DNA of 64,000 nucleotides from Leptidea sinapis (taxonomy: Eukaryota > Arthropoda > Insecta > Lepidoptera > Pieridae). The stretch covers positions 10,888,001-10,952,000 of the forward strand of contig NC_066268.1 in the NCBI RefSeq assembly GCF_905404315.1, written 5' to 3'. Positions 29,971-40,904 of this stretch are shown here, one piece after another. How positions within the stretch are numbered: the stretch's first letter is position 1; the number at the start of each line of letters is the position of its first letter. The notes beneath the pieces were generated by a model that did not search any database, was not told where the DNA came from, and saw only the letters and a program-made list of their open reading frames with translations. Both the position numbers and the translations under genes were made by a program.

Positions 29971-32900
29971 GTAAGTACAGACGCTTATTTCATTTTAAGA
30001 ACCTAGATTTATTTAAATATTACTAACAAATAACAAAACATTATATTTTTTCCGAAGTTAGCCTTCTAGATTTATTTTATCCGTTATTCACGCAGGCGCA
30101 ATCTACATTTTAAAAACAGGTATAAATTAGGTTGTTTGACTTTGGTTTAACTATGGCATCTCTACGTTTTAGTTACTGATTTTGAAACAAAGAAACAAGC
30201 TTTTGAAAATTACGAACCATAAAATAATAATCGTGTTTTGCATTTTTTTACTTTTGGTAATTTTTATTATTATTTTCAACTAGACCATCTTTACTGGTTT
30301 TCTTAATTTGAAAAGATATTTTTAATATACTGTCGGCTGTGGTATTTAAATAATTTCTTCTCCACTATTAAATTTTTTGCGATTATTTACTTCTATTATT
30401 AAATTCAGTTTTTTAAAACAGGAATCTTCATGCATTTCGTAGGTAATAGGAACCAAAAAGACATAAAATGTGTGTGATTCTTTCCTTCCCCTTCAACTCT
30501 TAAAATCACTTTATATCCTGGTTCTTGACTTTACAATACATCATGTAAGAATAATCTTTTTTTTTTTCATTTATAATTCGCAGTCTACTTTACACTTAGG
30601 CAATTTATTTAGGTAAACAACTAGGGCTGCCAAATTTTATTAGAAGAAATAGAGTATATATATATCTGCTTTCAAAAGAGATAAAGAAAGAGAATAGACT
30701 TCCAAAAAGAGTATCATTTATTTTATAATTTCAAAAAGGTTCTTTTTGCACACACAAATTGTGTAAATAAGTATATTTTAGCATACTCTATTATTGTTAT
30801 AGATTAAAGAGTATGACTACATGATATACAGTACAATACTCTATTTTGGAGTATGGTTGGCAATGCTATATATAGAACCTGGAATGAAGTAATGAATCAT
30901 GTGACATAAATAAGAAATTAAATACATGAGTAATATTTGGAAGTGTCTTAGAAAATAAGTGTTTTTTTTTTCAAATAAATTTTCTATAAAGTTATTACAA
31001 TGGTAATTTTTATACATATTACTAGGTGTTCTTACCCGCTTCGCTGCGAATTGTAAAAGGAAATAAACTAATGAAGGAACATTGGAATTCAAAAAAATAA
31101 TCCATAAACCATTTAGGATAAATTTCGCATCGCAAAATGGGGGTAGTTTCATGTCGATACAATCAGTGGTTTAGATTTGTAAGAGCCTAAAACAAAGACC
31201 ATTTTCATTATAATATATATATAGATTATAGTAATAAAATATATAATTATGAGATTCATTGAAAGAAAGAAAGATCATTTAGCTTTGATGAGAAGAAGTG
31301 GCAAGAAACTTTTAAATCTATATTTAAAGTTACAGCATTTTAGATTAATTATAATAATATATGGAAAGTGATTCACTAAAATTACTCAAATATTTTGAGT
31401 TACTTGTGTAAGTTAAAAAATAAAAGAAGTTAAATAGATAATAGATAAATAAAACTCATAAAGAGTAATGAGTAGATGAATAAATTGTAAATAAGTAATG
31501 GTATTATGCGAGCAATTATGTATTAAAAGTAATAACTTAGAATGGTATATGTTCAATATAAAAATAAACATCCCCAAAAACAGGATCGACCAGGCACCAC
31601 AAGGAGTTCTCGTTCACAAACATGACAATTGACACATGGACCAGCCATCACATACCTTACACTTATTGTAGGTTAGGGGTTACAAGGGCCATTCCCACAT
31701 TGATGTTATTAATTTGAATCACTGAACACAAAACATTCACAGGGTAACAGAATAAGCTTATGCGGGGCCCATAGCAAATTCTTTCAATGAGCCCCTTGTA
31801 TATATACTGGAAATAGTCAGTTACAGAGTGTCTGACATGGGTTGTCTCAGTAGGAAAAGTTGTAACGTTTCATGTTTTTGCCACATCAAGAAATTCAATA
31901 TCTTAAAAAATTCTCTCAAAAAATTATGCTCAGACAAAGATTAGTGGGACATGCGGGACCCCTTTTGCGCGGGGCCCGTAGCAATTGCTACACTTGCTAT
32001 ATGGCTAATCCGGCACTGGTTGTATCCCATTATTCTACACCATGTTTTGTAACGCTTTATGATTAAAATTCATGTTGATACGGGTAGCTAGTACCACCGA
32101 AGATTGGGTAGGTATCTCTTTCCATCATTCTCTTAAAAAAAAGTGTTAAGGCACATTCACACGGAATAGACCTACGTCATTGACAATTCGTCAAAAAAAA
32201 CACGATATATTTTTAAAAGACGATACAGTACATTATAAAATGACGTGTCCGTCATTTTTACTATTCATGAAGCGTGTGAACATGGGTATTTAAAAAGTGC
32301 CTTCGTCAAAAAAAGGAATCGTGATAAAACTATTCCTCAAAAAAACACGAATTGTCCTCGTGGGAACTGGCTCTTAGATAATTGCATTCTTTAATGTATG
32401 GCAATAAGTTCTAATTTCGAATATGTCGTAAATAGGTACCACAGAGGGAGAGTTCATCCAATCATTGTTTCGTTAAAAATAAACAAAAAGCAGAAAACCG
32501 TTGGGCTCACAATAATAACAAGGTCACGAGTGACTCATACGCATATCTTCCGCGCAGACAACGTTCTTTATTTGAAGTGTTTACCTTATTTGGAATATGG
32601 CGGTTTGTAGCATTCAAACTTGAATTGCTTTTCGGTTGGAAGTTATTTCGTTTTAATTAGTACAAGCGGACAAAGTGTTGAAATGGCTTAATATAATCGC
32701 ATTAATATAAATTTGACGATCGTAGCTCAGTGACCTATACAATTATTACAATCACATATAACAATTTAAACATTAAATTTAATTTATTGTGATGAAGGAG
32801 GGATGTTGTTCAATTCAAAACAGGCAAAGGCTAGATAGAGCCTCGTGCTGCATCCAATGAAAAACAGGCCAGGTTTATAACTTCAGTGTTCGTGACTCTC

Positions 32901-33500
32901 GCGTCGTCGAAGTCTGACGTCTCAAAATGGAGGTTAACTGTCAACTTCAATTTTTTGACGTTTTCACAGCTATCACATACTATCTAGGCGTATAAAAGAT
33001 CTAAGGGCAAAGGGTTCACTGATGGCAAATATAGAGTTTATTTAAACTGCGAACACTACACAGGGAGACATAGGGGCCAGTCAGAACTTGTAGTGCGCAC
33101 AGCCTTTGTTACAATGGTTCGTTGCCATTACAGGGTCGTTTATCGTGCTTGTTCGTGTGCCTTGTAAGTGCCGGCTTGCAGTATCTAACTTCCCCCAAGT
33201 ATTCCCCCGTATAATACGTATTATATGTACATACGTTTAAGTAGATACCTCGTGCATGTCTAGACTGAAGATAGTTGGAGTACCTGACGTAAAGGATTAA
33301 GCGAACTCATCTAATCCGATTAAGATAAGATACGATTGAACCTGTTATCTAAACATACTTCTTCCAGCCTATCCAATGTAAGAACATCAGATATAAAAGT
33401 TTTGAAATAATTAGTTAATGGCTGGCAACTTAAAGAAAAGTTATCTACTTATAAAACATATTAACTAATTTACATATATAATCTTTTTAATACGTAACAC
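29971..33500. other. Probable first-intron sequence with repeat debris
   Basis: No exon recognised. 30655-30845 contains alternations of GAGTAT-like words. 31740-32010 holds two GGGGCCC-containing stretches resembling each other (GCGGGGCCCATAGCAAATTC and GCGGGGCCCGTAGCAATTGC), parts of a repeat. 31025-31240 resembles a decayed retroelement end (CTTACCCGCTTCGCTGCGAA). Confidence 0.35.
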
Positions 33501-33762
33501 TTATTTTTAACCGATTTCAAAAGGTGGAGGTTCTCAATTCGATAGGTATTTTTTTTATAAAAGTAAAAATATGTCCATATCATGTTATTTGATTTGAAAC
33601 TTTGTATATGTACAACAATGTAATATAATATTATACTTCTAGATTCTAGCTGAGGTATCGATATTATAGTGAGAGATACCTACACATTTCGTATTTAAGT
33701 ATTCAATATCCCAGTAGTAGTTGGTTGACTAGTAATTACTATACGATAGTAAATAAATCATC

Positions 33763-33922
33763 GATGAGCGAAACCGTACAGCCTACAGACATAAATACGA
33801 AAACAGCTTCGGAATTTACGGGTCACTGCGCACAGACAAAAGCGCTGGGAATCAAATACAGATCACTCCGTTCGGATGACCGGGTACGGGTCGATCTGCA
33901 GCCAGTTCATTTCAATTTATAG
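33763..33922 (+). other. Open frame of uncertain status
   Basis: From ATG 33763 the frame reads MSETVQPTDINTKTASEFTG, then HCAQTKALGIKYRSLRSDD, and stops at 33922. Codon use (many third-position G and C) differs from the surroundings, and GGTACGG (33888) could serve as a donor. It could be an alternative first exon, but no homology is recognised and no promoter is seen. Confidence 0.2.
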
Positions 33923-33996
33923 ATTTAAAATACTTAATATTGTGTTCTGTGAAATGTTATAGAGTTCAAATTATGTACATGCTCCATGTTACATAT

Positions 33997-34303
33997 GGGA
34001 GGCTCCTTTGCACAGGATGCCGGCTAGATTATGGGAACCACAACGGTGCCTATTTCTACCGTGAAGCAGTAATGTATAAACATTACTGTGTTTCGGTCTG
34101 CAGGGCGCCGTAGCTAGTGAAATTACTGGGCAAATGAGACTTATAATCTTATGTCTCAAGGTGACGAGCGCAGTTGTAGTGCCGCTCAGAATTTTTGGGG
34201 TTTTTCAGGAATCCTGAGCGGCACTGCATTGTAATGGGCAGGGCGTATCAATTACCATAAGCTGGACGTCCTGCTCGTGTCGTCCCTTATTTTAATAAAA
34301 AAA
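33997..34303 (+). repeat. SINE-like family B, near-complete copy
   Basis: Best reference copy: GGGAGGCTCCTTTGCACAGG, GCCGGCTAGATTATGGG, GTTTCGGTCTGCAGGGCGCC, GAAATTACTGGGCAAATGAG, a hairpin built on GTGCCGCTCAGAATTTTTGG and AATCCTGAGCGGCAC, then CGTCCCTTATTTTAATAAAA. The A-rich 3' end and lack of inverted termini point to retroposition. Confidence 0.8.
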
Positions 34304-35380
34304 TGCAAGATTGAACGAGGGTTGGACTTAGTCTCCCGTAACTAGTACGAATTAGGAGGTAAAAAATTTGTAGTTGATAGAGCTTTAGTCCACGATTATA
34401 ATGATACCACTCTTATTACATGGTAATGCACCGTTTTCAAGAAAATAACGGAAAAAAAATTCTAACTTAAAACGTTTAAATCACGTAAATAAAACTGTAG
34501 ATGAGCGCTGTCATGGCGCCGGGAGGCAAAAACTTGCAAATAACTGGCAATTTTTATAAATGAAAAACATTAAAATGAAACGTAAAAAATAGTCTGAGAT
34601 AGACTAGACGCCTTCATCAATTATAATTTTTAGACTTAAAATGCTAGAACCCAGAGTTGTAAAGCCAGTAAAAACAATATTTATTTTTCTTATATTTCCT
34701 TTAATATTTATTTGGTTTTCCTATAATGTTTATATACTTTATTCCGTTTCTATCGTATTTGCGTGAATCTACATGTGTTCTGTGTTTTATTTACGTGTTT
34801 TACCCGTTTAAGAGGCTGTATTTTTGTTTTGTTATTTTCTTGAAAACGATGCATTATTATGTAATAAGATTAGTAGCACTATAATCGTGGACCAAAGCTC
34901 TATCAACTATAATTTATAAAAAATTGGTTAGGTTAGGTTATGTTAGAACAGTTAAAACGCACGAGCTGAGCGTAGCGGGCCGCGGCAGCGGCCGGCATGT
35001 GCAAGAAACGAATTCTAGGCGTTTCCCTTTCTTTCCTCCCCCTAAAAATGTCCCAATCCTTAAAAATGTCATAATTTTAGGTTAGGTTAGGTATACTTCT
35101 AATGCTTTTTCTCTGGAACGGTGCATTACCTTGTAGTAAGAGTGGTAGCATTATAATCGTTAACTAAAGCTCTTTCAATTACAATATTTTTTTTTCCTCA
35201 TAATTCGTGCTACGGGACACTAAGTTTTAATCTTGGACGTTGTTTTGTGAAAAATTTGCATTTTTTTTTCGAGCACAGTGAAACTGTGGAACGAACTTCT
35301 TACAGTGAGCTTTTCAGTCCTATTTTATGTATATGACATAAATTACTTATCTTCACAATAATAATTTAAAGAAATAAATG
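34304..35380. other. Gene-free stretch with an inverted pair
   Basis: TTGATAGAGCTTTAGTCCAC ... TACCACTCTTATTACATGG (34375-34423) returns inverted at 34840-34910 and again in direct sense near 35120-35190, all around the word TATAATCGT(G/T). A repeat family is likely; no exon seen. 34925-35100 includes GGTTAGGTTAGGTTA-type motifs. Confidence 0.4.
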
Positions 35381-35384
35381 TTTT

Positions 35385-35612
35385 AACTTGTTGTCTCTCA
35401 ATATATTCTTGATAATGTGTGCACATCAATAGCGAATTTTCTAGAAACTGTGAGAATCCTAATGTTAGTTGTTAACATCAGGAACAAACTAACTTGTTTT
35501 GCCTACTACTCGATTAAGGTATTCGTATATAAGTCCTTTGTTGGGCTATGTATATGCTCTTACAACACGGTTCCAGAAAATGTACAAAGCAAATGTGTTA
35601 GGAAATTCAAAA
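35385..35612 (+). pseudogene. LINE C-terminal remnant (tail family A)
   Basis: One frame (from 35417) reads SIANFLETVRILMLVVNIRN ... KSFVGLCICSYNTVPENVQS, KCVRKFKR, the end of a jockey/CR1-like reverse transcriptase polyprotein. Other copies: minus 37800-38063, plus 41850-42100. It is joined in frame at 35612 to a different LINE tail. Confidence 0.6.
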
Positions 35613-35940
35613 GAGTCGCTTCATTGTGTGTCTTCTACCACATCTATCACGGGGACTATTCCGGAGAGCTGTTCCACCTGATTCCTGCCGCCGAAATCCA
35701 CCTCCGCACTACACGCCACAAATGAGGATATAATCCCCACCATCTGATGAGATTGCGGATGTGTTGCGTACCTCGATAGTGCGATTTTCAAGGAACTTTC
35801 TTCCACGTAAAACAAACATACGACATGGGTACCTTCAAGAAGCGCGTACACTTTTCTAAAAGGCCGGCAACGCTCTTGTGATTCCTCTGGTGTTCCAAGA
35901 GATAGTGTGCGGTGGTTTGTCTTACTTTTTCATAAAAAAA
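35612..35940 (+). pseudogene. LINE C-terminal remnant (tail family C)
   Basis: Reads VASLCVFYHIYHGDYSGELF, HLIPAAEIHLRTTRHK, then stop and shift; the nucleotide tail runs to GTTCCAAGAGATAGTGTGCG and a CATAAAAAAA run. A longer-open copy lies at 36666-36923. Confidence 0.7.
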
Positions 35941-36041
35941 AAATACAAATTCTATTACACTTAAGTGGGAGACCTTTGAATTGGTTTAGGTAATTATCCT
36001 ATATTTATAAAATGTTTGGCGTTGATGAAACATATTAAACA

Positions 36042-36310
36042 AGATGCCGGCTAGATTATGGGTACCACGACGCGCGGCGCCCATTTATGCCGTGTAGCAG
36101 TAATGTATAAGCATTACTGTATTTCGATCTGAAGGTCGCCGTAGCTAGTGAACATTGCTGTGCCAATGAGACTTATTATCTTATGTCTGAAGGGTAGTGG
36201 CGCTCAGAATTTATTGGGTATTTCAAGAATCCTGATTGGCACTGCATTTCAATGGGCAGGGCGTATCAATTACCATCAGTTTATCATCCTGTTCGTCTTG
36301 TACCGTAACG
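36042..36310 (+). repeat. SINE-like family B, diverged copy
   Basis: GATGCCGGCTAGATTATGGG, TATTTCGATCTGAAGGTCGC, AATCCTGATTGGCACTGCAT and the CGTATCAATTACCATCAG end. The head is missing. Confidence 0.7.
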
Positions 36311-36659
36311 TCATTGTAAAAAACAGTATATATATACCCCCTTGGATTCAATTCGTTGGCGACAATTAAAAATCTTCCGATTCGTCAGTAACTGTCGACG
36401 ATTGAATAGAACAGGCAATTTGAGAATGAACAAAGTTATGCCCCTAACGACCCCGTTAAACGAGATTGCAGCGCCTCGGCTTAATTGTATTATTCCACTT
36501 AAAGTCTTAGATTTTATTTTAATTTCCAGCTAAAAATATTTTAAATGTACCATAGGATTGATTAAAATATTAGTAGCTTGGTTGGGAGCTGTACGATTCA
36601 GAGGAATACATACAGTAAGATAAATGTGACGAGTTTCGTGACTCCCATGTAATTGTAAT

Positions 36660-37075
36660 TATGTTATGAGTAAGATTCGTCATATATTGCATAGAGACGT
36701 TTCATTGCGTGTCTTCTACCGTATTTATCACGGGGAGTGTACTGAAGAGCTATTTCGCCTGATTCCTGCTGCCGAATTCCACCTTCGCACGACATGCCGC
36801 AAATTAGAATATCATCCCCACCACCAGGAGCTATGGCGTTCCTCCACAGTGCGGTTTTCAAGGAACTTTCTTCCACGTACTACAAAGCTGTGGAACGGGC
36901 TTCATTGTGCGGTGTTTCCGTGACGATACGATATGGGTACCTTCAAAAAAAGCGCGTAGAACTTCCTTAAACACGCTCCTGTGATTCCTCTGGTGTTGCA
37001 AGAGAATGTGGACGGCGATGATCACTTAACACCAGGTAACCCGTATGCTCGTTTGTCCTCCGTTTTTATAAAAAA
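36660..37075 (+). pseudogene. LINE C-terminal remnant (tail family C), best-preserved copy
   Basis: One open frame, 36666-36923, reads VSLRVFYRIYHGECTEELFR, LIPAAEFHLRTTCRKLEYHP, then WRSSTVRFSRNFLPRTTKLW and NGLHCAVFP before a stop, followed by the tail CAAAAAAAGCGCGTAGAACT ... CTCCGTTTTTATAAAAAAAT. 5'-truncated non-LTR insertion. Confidence 0.75.
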
Positions 37076-37269
37076 ATAACTGTACAGAATTTATGCCAAC
37101 TGATGTTTTAATATTAAATCTTATATTATGTAGACTTTATATTTTTCCTCCGTTCCTTTTCGTATATTTTACAGCACACAGTCGGGGCCGGTAACGAGTA
37201 CTCCCCGCCCGCGTAATCCTCCTCTTTATAGTTGTGTAAGCATTAAGCTCGTCGCACACCATGGAATAC

Positions 37270-38100
37270 TTCTAATTCAAAATATCTTTATTCAAAACTA
37301 GCTGACCCAGCAAACGTTGTATTGCCATCATAGTTAACAACTGTAGTTAATCTACCAACTATAGGTCGCTTAAATTGAGTTTGATTTTTACCTCCTAAGA
37401 AAGTTAGAAAGATATAAAGATTCTAATTATTTATTTATTTTAAACTATACTTTCAATTTGATTTCTGAACGACGGGGGATTCCGAACGTTTTCGTATTTA
37501 TTCACCTTTTAAACCTTCTCTGGACATTCTCAAATAATTCAAGACCAAAATTAGCCGAATCGGTCCATCCGTTATCGAGTTTTAGCGAGACTAACGAACA
37601 GCAATTCATTTTTATATATATAGATAGAATATAATATCACTAATTGGAAAGTCAAAAACTACTACCCATTCGAAAAAGTACGCCTCAGATCTGTGAAGAA
37701 ATTCAGCGGGTATTTTTTGTCATAAAATGAGGGTACAATGTAATATCGTTTAATAAAACTTATTATTTAATAACCTGTAGCCGGTCGCTACATTCCCAAT
37801 CTGTGGTATCACTAAGAAAGTCATTTTATAGTAACCCTTACCACACAAACGTTTTTTAACAATTCTTTTGAATTTCGCCATACACATTTGTTTTGAACAT
37901 TTTCTGGGATATTGTTGTAAAAGCATATACATCGCCCCACAAAAGACTTACTAACACGACCTAGCCAAGTAGTAAGCATTATAAGTTTTTGTTTGTTGTT
38001 GGTGTTAAAATTATTGTTATGACGGTTTCTGGCAAATTCACTTATGTGTCTAAGTATATACATATCATTATTAAGAATGTACTCGTTTATCCATTTTGTA
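37270..38100 (-). pseudogene. LINE tail family A, minus copy, interrupted
   Basis: On the minus strand 38063-37821 reads MYILRHISEFARNRHNNNFN, TNNKQKLIM, then RVSKSFVGRCICFYNNIPEN; a second frame gives the C-terminal FKRIVKKRLCGKGYYKMTF. The A-rich tail (TTCAAAATATCTTTATTCAA, 37276-37295) is separated from the body by another repeat inserted at 37298-37626. Confidence 0.65.
37298..37626 (+). repeat. Repeat family D inserted in a LINE tail
   Basis: Begins TAGCTGACCCAGCAAACGTT, passes AGCCGAATCGGTCCATCCGT and ends in TTTTTATATATATAGATA. Relatives at 44640-45115, 45790-46110 and inverted at 39280-39750. The structure resembles 3' parts of lepidopteran RTE elements. Confidence 0.65.
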
Positions 38101-38164
38101 CCGGCTAGTTTTGGACCAATACTAACTCAATAATAATAAGATAAAAAAAATCTAGTTGTACAAA

Positions 38165-38345
38165 ATTTGTGAAGTATGCGTGATTCGAACCCGCGCCTCT
38201 CGGAATACGTCCCAGCGCTCTTACCAAATAAGCCAACCGTCCGCATAAGCCATGATCCGTAAATCTTGCTATGTTTGGTCAACTCTAGGGTTGTGGCTCG
38301 AGTCCCACTATGTCCATAAATTTAGGTACAAAGGAAATTTAAATA
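38165..38345 (-). repeat. tRNA-derived SINE (family A), diverged
   Basis: Antisense head TGATTCGAACCCGCGCCTCT (B box inverse GGTTCGAATCA), then GCGCTCTTACCAAATAAGCC and AATCTTGCTATGTTTGGTCA. Confidence 0.65.
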
Positions 38346-38396
38346 CTTAATCCAAGAAGTGAGGCATACCAATTACCATTATTATATAGCATACCA

Positions 38397-38632
38397 TTGT
38401 ATTTCGGTCTGAAGGGCGCTGTAGCTAGTGAAATTACTGGGAAAATGAGACTTAACATCTTGAAACTTAACATGTCTCATAGGTGACGAGCGCATTTGTA
38501 GTGCCGCTCTGAATTTTTGGGTTTTTTCAAGAATCCTGATTGGCACTGCATTGTAATGCGCAAGGCGTATCAGTTACCATTAACTGAACGTCCTGCTCGT
38601 CTCGTTTCTTATTTTCATATAAATAAAAAAAA
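38397..38632 (+). repeat. SINE-like family B, 5'-truncated
   Basis: Starts within GTATTTCGGTCTGAAGGGCG and runs through AGTGCCGCTCTGAATTTTTG to CTTATTTTCATATAAATAAA. Confidence 0.75.
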
Positions 38633-38675
38633 ATCACTTGAAAATAACAAACTGTTTACCACTATTTATATTTTA

Positions 38676-38825
38676 ATTTGAAGGGCGCAGCAGCTAGTGA
38701 AGAGAGACTTAACATTTTATGTTTCAAGGTAACAAGGTTATTGCGAGTTTTGGGTTTTGCAATCATCTCTTGCCATCAAGTCATCGTCTTTCTCGTCTCT
38801 CTTTGTTTCTTCTCATAAAAAAAAT
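38676..38825 (+). repeat. SINE-like family B, highly decayed
   Basis: TTTGAAGGGCGCAGCAGCTA, GAGACTTAACATTTTATG and the end TTTCTTCTCATAAAAAAAA keep the family order; much of the centre is lost. It lies directly behind the previous copy. Confidence 0.5.
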
Positions 38826-39139
38826 ACTTATTAGAGAGACTGAGACTGCCTGAGTTTTCTGTGTGCGTCGAGCATTGCCCCCACAATGGCAATCCTATAT
38901 TTGCACGATGAATGAAAATATTAAGCATTGTTCCCTTTCATACTATGTACGGCGGGCTTAACGGTATAAATTTCAACGTAGTAATTATCCTGGCTTGGAG
39001 TTTATTATAATCCTGCTACTTTGTTGCATAAAAACTGACGTAAGCGTTTCAAGTGTCGTTGGCGCAATAGATGGAACCGTTGACTCTCACAACGGTACCC
39101 CGGTTCGGACCTCGCCCACCACCATTGTGTTTTCCATTT

Positions 39140-39185
39140 TCGTCGGTAACGCTCTCGTTCCTTTGGTGTTACAAGAAATAATGGG
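39140..39185 (+). repeat. Short remnant of tail family C
   Basis: GTAACGCTCTCGTTCCTTTG and GTGTTACAAGAAATAATGGG resemble the tail at 36966-37012. The surrounding open frame (38995-39219) has no other recognisable content. Confidence 0.35.
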
Positions 39186-39279
39186 CCGGATTGATGACAG
39201 AAGTATTATTTTAAGGTGACCTATATATTTCGTTTCCTCAATTAAAAATGATACTTAACCGGAAATTTTGAGAATAGTA

Positions 39280-39750
39280 GGCTTCCGTGAGGAATTATGA
39301 ATCTGCACATAGATATTAATATATAGAATTCTCGTGTCCCGGTGTTTGTTACCGCACTCCTCCGAAAATCGGGTAGGTCTGAGAGTCGGCCAACATCTAT
39401 TTTTCATATCCCTAAATGGTAAGGACCCACCCCTAAATATTTTTTTATTATTTTGTCAATTTTTTTTATTTTAGCATATTTTTTATTTTGATTCAGCATA
39501 AAAAAATACAACTTCAAATTTTCACCCGTCTACGATTATCACCTATTTTTGTATCGCGATATTTAGTCTGTTCCATCCACAGATCCGCAATAGGGTTGTA
39601 AATTGGCAATCGAATATAATAATTATTGTAGTGCCGATATATTTGGCAGGTCTGAGAATCGGTCATCTATTTTTTATAACCCAAAAATTTCAATTATTGA
39701 ATTTTTTTTATTACTTTATATGGCAATACAAAGTTTGCTGGGTAAGCTAA
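39280..39750 (-). repeat. Repeat family D, inverted copy
   Basis: ATTCTCGTGTCCCGGTGTTT ... CTCCTCCGAAAATCGGGTAG ... ATGGCAATACAAAGTTTGCT is the reverse complement of the copy at 44640-45115. Confidence 0.65.
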
Positions 39751-40359
39751 TATACAGTATATAATAATAAAAGTTTAAGCTTGCCGCGTCTGTACAAATG
39801 TTAAAATATAATTTCCATACTTTATACTTCGATTGAAGTATTGAACGCTCCCCTTTTCGTTTGTTTCATTCCAATCGGTTCACAAACAAAAAGGAAGGTT
39901 TCATATGTGCCGGTTTGTCTGTGTAATATTTAATATAGTTGATGTCATAATAATTACTACTGCACTTAGCTTTATGAACTTTCTAAATGACAGGGGCCGT
40001 AGAGTTATATACGCCGAGACAGCGCGTGCCCTACGTTCCATTCCTCTCACGCGTGTGGTTCAATTCCTCAAATTGTGATCGTATGAGGATATATTATCTC
40101 AGATTAGAATATATCATATATCGAACGAAGGTGAAAGAGAAGTAATGAACAAAATAGTGTGTAGGGCAAATAAATAATATCAATTTACTATTAACTATTC
40201 ATAATGTTTTGCATAAATCATGAAATATTTGTGATATTTTTGTTTAGCGTGTTTTTGGCTTATAAATGTTAATGCCTCCATCTCATCTCTCATCATCTCG
40301 TCATAATATTTCAATATACAATACATATACAGATACAGTATACAAATGAAACTGAAAAC

Positions 40360-40605
40360 ATAATTTTATGAACGATGCGGAACTCGGAACCCGCGACCTC
40401 TCGCGTTCCGTACGAGCGCTCTTTCTAACTGAACCAACCGTTTGAGTGACGTATCGTTGATAAAATCTTGTATGCTTTGTTCAAGTCTCAGGTTGTGGCT
40501 TCGTCTACAGGATCTATTTTACAGTTGATAACCTGCCCAACCCCAATATTTGAATATTAGGAAATGTGATGAAAATATAACATATTGCAATAAAGTATAT
40601 CAAAT
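40360..40605 (-). repeat. tRNA-derived SINE (family A), near-complete
   Basis: TTTTATGAACGATGCGGAAC, CTCGGAACCCGCGACCTCTC, CGAGCGCTCTTTCTAACTGA, then CAGGTTGTGGCTTCGTCTAC and CCCCAATATTTGAATATTAG. Undisturbed where the 2567 copy is duplicated, so it serves as the reference. Confidence 0.75.
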
Positions 40606-40904
40606 TGTTTAGATTCATTATATTAATTGCGCTACACAAGTATTTCTTCATATGCTTTCTCTCTTCTATGTCCTAGTTTTAAGCCTTTTCCTTTGCACCA
40701 GATTTATAAATAGTTAGATTTTTCTGTCATCGAGGCGGCATTGCTTCCTTCACGAACTTTTGTCTTGTAATTCGTATTTGTTACAATAATATTATCAATT
40801 ACATCTTAGATATGAGACGTATGGTACGTAGGTACGAACGGTTTATGATTATTCATTTTACAAATGTCTTTCTGGCATAAGATGCATACCTACTGCTTAC
40901 ATTT

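Noticed and set aside
34925..35100. GGTTAGGTTAGGTTA-type runs as telomeric repeats
   Set aside because: The insect telomere unit is TTAGG in tandem; here only two or three units occur, as is common at scattered sites.
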